64,000 bases of DNA. It comes from Pseudomonadota bacterium. Lineage in GTDB: Bacteria; Desulfobacterota; Desulfobulbia; Desulfobulbales; Desulfocapsaceae. The stretch spans positions 62,001-126,000 of the forward strand of contig JAHJKP010000026.1 in assembly GCA_018821985.1 (NCBI GenBank). The letters run 5' to 3'. Under the pieces are notes generated by a model. The model saw nothing but the letters and a program-made list of their open reading frames with translations. It had not been told where the DNA came from and did no database searches. The position numbers and the translations under genes were made by a program. Below are positions 62,839 through 64,000 of the stretch, one piece after another. Each line of letters begins with the position of its first letter. Positions within the stretch are counted from its first letter, which is position 1.

Positions 62839-64000
62839 TTACGAACACTTACTATAACCACACTGATGACAGGTCTCACAACCTTCTTCAAAAATCAGCT
62901 GACCGGAACATTCCGGACAGACACTGGCAAAACCATGATGAGTTCCTGCCATAAATGATTTAAAAAGTTTACTCAATTGCGCTGGCAGATCTAGCATATG
63001 TCCACTGGAACGGTCAAGCTGTTTAATGATCTCGCTGGCAGGGATATTGAAGCGCAGAGCCAGGGAGACCAGACGGCAGGTGGTGGTCCACATGGTTGAC
63101 TTATCTTTCAGATCAACACGATTATCAAAGGGAAACTTGGCAAAGACCTCCATGGGTTTCTCATTCTCATCAAAACAGACAATGATATAGACTGATTTCT
63201 GATCCTGATCCTTCAAACGGTAGCGCTTGGCATTCAAGGTGTCCGGCAGATTCCTTTTCACCATACCGTCACAGGATACCACTGCCAGCTGCTCGCTTTC
63301 AGCCGATCCCCCGGCATTCAAGACCTGCGAATCCCGGGAGCCATCGCGATAGACAGTCAGCCCCTTGCACCCCAGCTGAAAGCCAAGAAGATAGCACAAT
63401 TTCACCTCTTCACGGGTGGCGCTGTTGGGCAGATTAATGGTCTTGGAGATGGAGGAATCAACCCCGCTCTGCTGCAAGACACCCTGCATGCGGATATGAT
63501 CCTCAGGCCTGACATCCTGGGCTGTACGAAATACCTCTTGCCAATGTTCCGGGATCTCCTCATGGCCAATCACCGTGCCACTATCCGCCACCTTGCTCAT
63601 CAGCTCTTCCGAGAAAAAACCTTCCTCCCTGGCAATCTGCTCAAAATATTTATTGACCAGGATCAGTCGATCCCCGTCCATTACATGCTTGACCATGACA
63701 ATGGAGAAATAGGGTTCACAACCCGAGGCACAGTCGGCAATCATGGAGACAGTGCCTGTGGGCTGGATTGAGGTCAGGGCGGCATTCCGGCGGGCACCAT
63801 ATTTATTGACAGCAGGATCATAGGCCGGGAAAGCCCCTTTTTCCTCCGCCAGCTGCATGGAGCGTTCTTCGGCCGCATCACGGATAAACTGCATCACCTC
63901 GGAGGCCACGTTCCGTCCTTCTTCACTGCCATAGGGGATACCCATCTGAATCAGCATATCATGCAGCCCCATGATACCAAGACCGATCTTCCGAGTTTTT
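62839..64000 (-). CDS. nrdJ: Adenosylcobalamin-dependent ribonucleotide reductase, 3' part
   Basis: The frame runs off the right edge of the window; about 387 C-terminal residues are seen. NAALTSIQPTGTVSMIADCA and GCKGLTVYRDGSR are class II reductase signatures. The C-terminal Cys-rich tail (CPECSGQLIFEEGCETCHQC) may bind zinc and carries the redox Cys set. It makes dNTPs without oxygen, suiting an anaerobe, and is the probable target of NrdR encoded at 18733-19203. The start is not visible. Confidence 0.93.
   Translation of the reverse strand, partial: KTRKIGLGIMGLHDMLIQMGIPYGSEEGRNVASEVMQFIRDAAEERSMQLAEEKGAFPAYDPAVNKYGARRNAALTSIQPTGTVSMIADCASGCEPYFSIVMVKHVMDGDRLILVNKYFEQIAREEGFFSEELMSKVADSGTVIGHEEIPEHWQEVFRTAQDVRPEDHIRMQGVLQQSGVDSSISKTINLPNSATREEVKLCYLLGFQLGCKGLTVYRDGSRDSQVLNAGGSAESEQLAVVSCDGMVKRNLPDTLNAKRYRLKDQDQKSVYIIVCFDENEKPMEVFAKFPFDNRVDLKDKSTMWTTTCRLVSLALRFNIPASEIIKQLDRSSGHMLDLPAQLSKLFKSFMAGTHHGFASVCPECSGQLIFEEGCETCHQCGYSKCS

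Overview
The window reads as chromosomal DNA of a Gram-negative anaerobe of the Desulfobacterota, most likely a Desulfobulbales (Desulfotalea/Desulfocapsa-like) sulfur-metabolising bacterium. This assignment is inference. It rests on a complex I cluster without NuoEFG, a PxxKW-type cysteine-rich protein, an EtfA with a ferredoxin domain, a B12-type ribonucleotide reductase, a DUF134/NifX-like pair and an NtrYX pair beside hemB. Outer-membrane genes (mlaA, mlaC, lspA) show a diderm envelope. No rRNA, tRNA, CRISPR or prophage was seen.

Layout. 1-2355: an aspartate-type aminotransferase and a divergent LysR regulator. 2542-14129: a thirteen-gene nuo operon behind a clear sigma-70 promoter with nested dyads. 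It encodes A, B, C, D, H, I, J, K, then an antiporter-like subunit, an 83-residue membrane protein, a second antiporter-like subunit, M and N. NuoE, F and G are absent. 14292-17561: a PxxKW protein, a lone PilC-type protein, an IHF/HU protein and an orphan ParB-like protein. 17611-29060 (minus strand): rpmF-plsX-fabH-acd-etfB-etfA-fabG-acpP-fabF-rpiB, a terminator, then glyA-nrdR-ribD. An acyl-CoA dehydrogenase and its ETF sit inside the fatty-acid synthesis operon. 29409-35646 (minus): ileS-lspA-fabD-mlaA-mlaC and a cyclic-nucleotide-binding-domain protein, linking protein, lipid and outer-membrane maintenance.

36127-41354 (plus): a CooC-type ATPase heads ftsE-ftsX-envC-ctpA, the divisome/peptidoglycan amidase control set. 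Next come era (minus), an RNase II/R family gene, a cold-shock/DUF1294 protein, a DUF3047 protein and an orphan PAS histidine kinase. A decayed IS3-family element abuts the kinase, and its left terminus supplies the kinase stop codon. 49060-55595: nhaD, prfC, a block of long palindromes, DUF134, a NifX-like protein, a universal stress protein, an SBF/ACR3-family transporter and a DUF302 protein. 55954-61424: a DUF4390 protein, NtrY-like kinase, NtrX-like sigma-54 activator and hemB. 61506-64000 (minus): a small hypothetical protein, VanZ-like and SEC-C proteins, and the 3' part of nrdJ.

The main points of interest are four. The modified complex I has a second antiporter-like subunit in which the TM7 lysine is Asn, plus a small partner protein. 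The dehydrogenase/ETF insertion in the fab operon may supply or consume electrons at the enoyl step. The nickel-type ATPase CooC is coupled to FtsEX. A degenerate intergenic repeat recurs ahead of unrelated genes.
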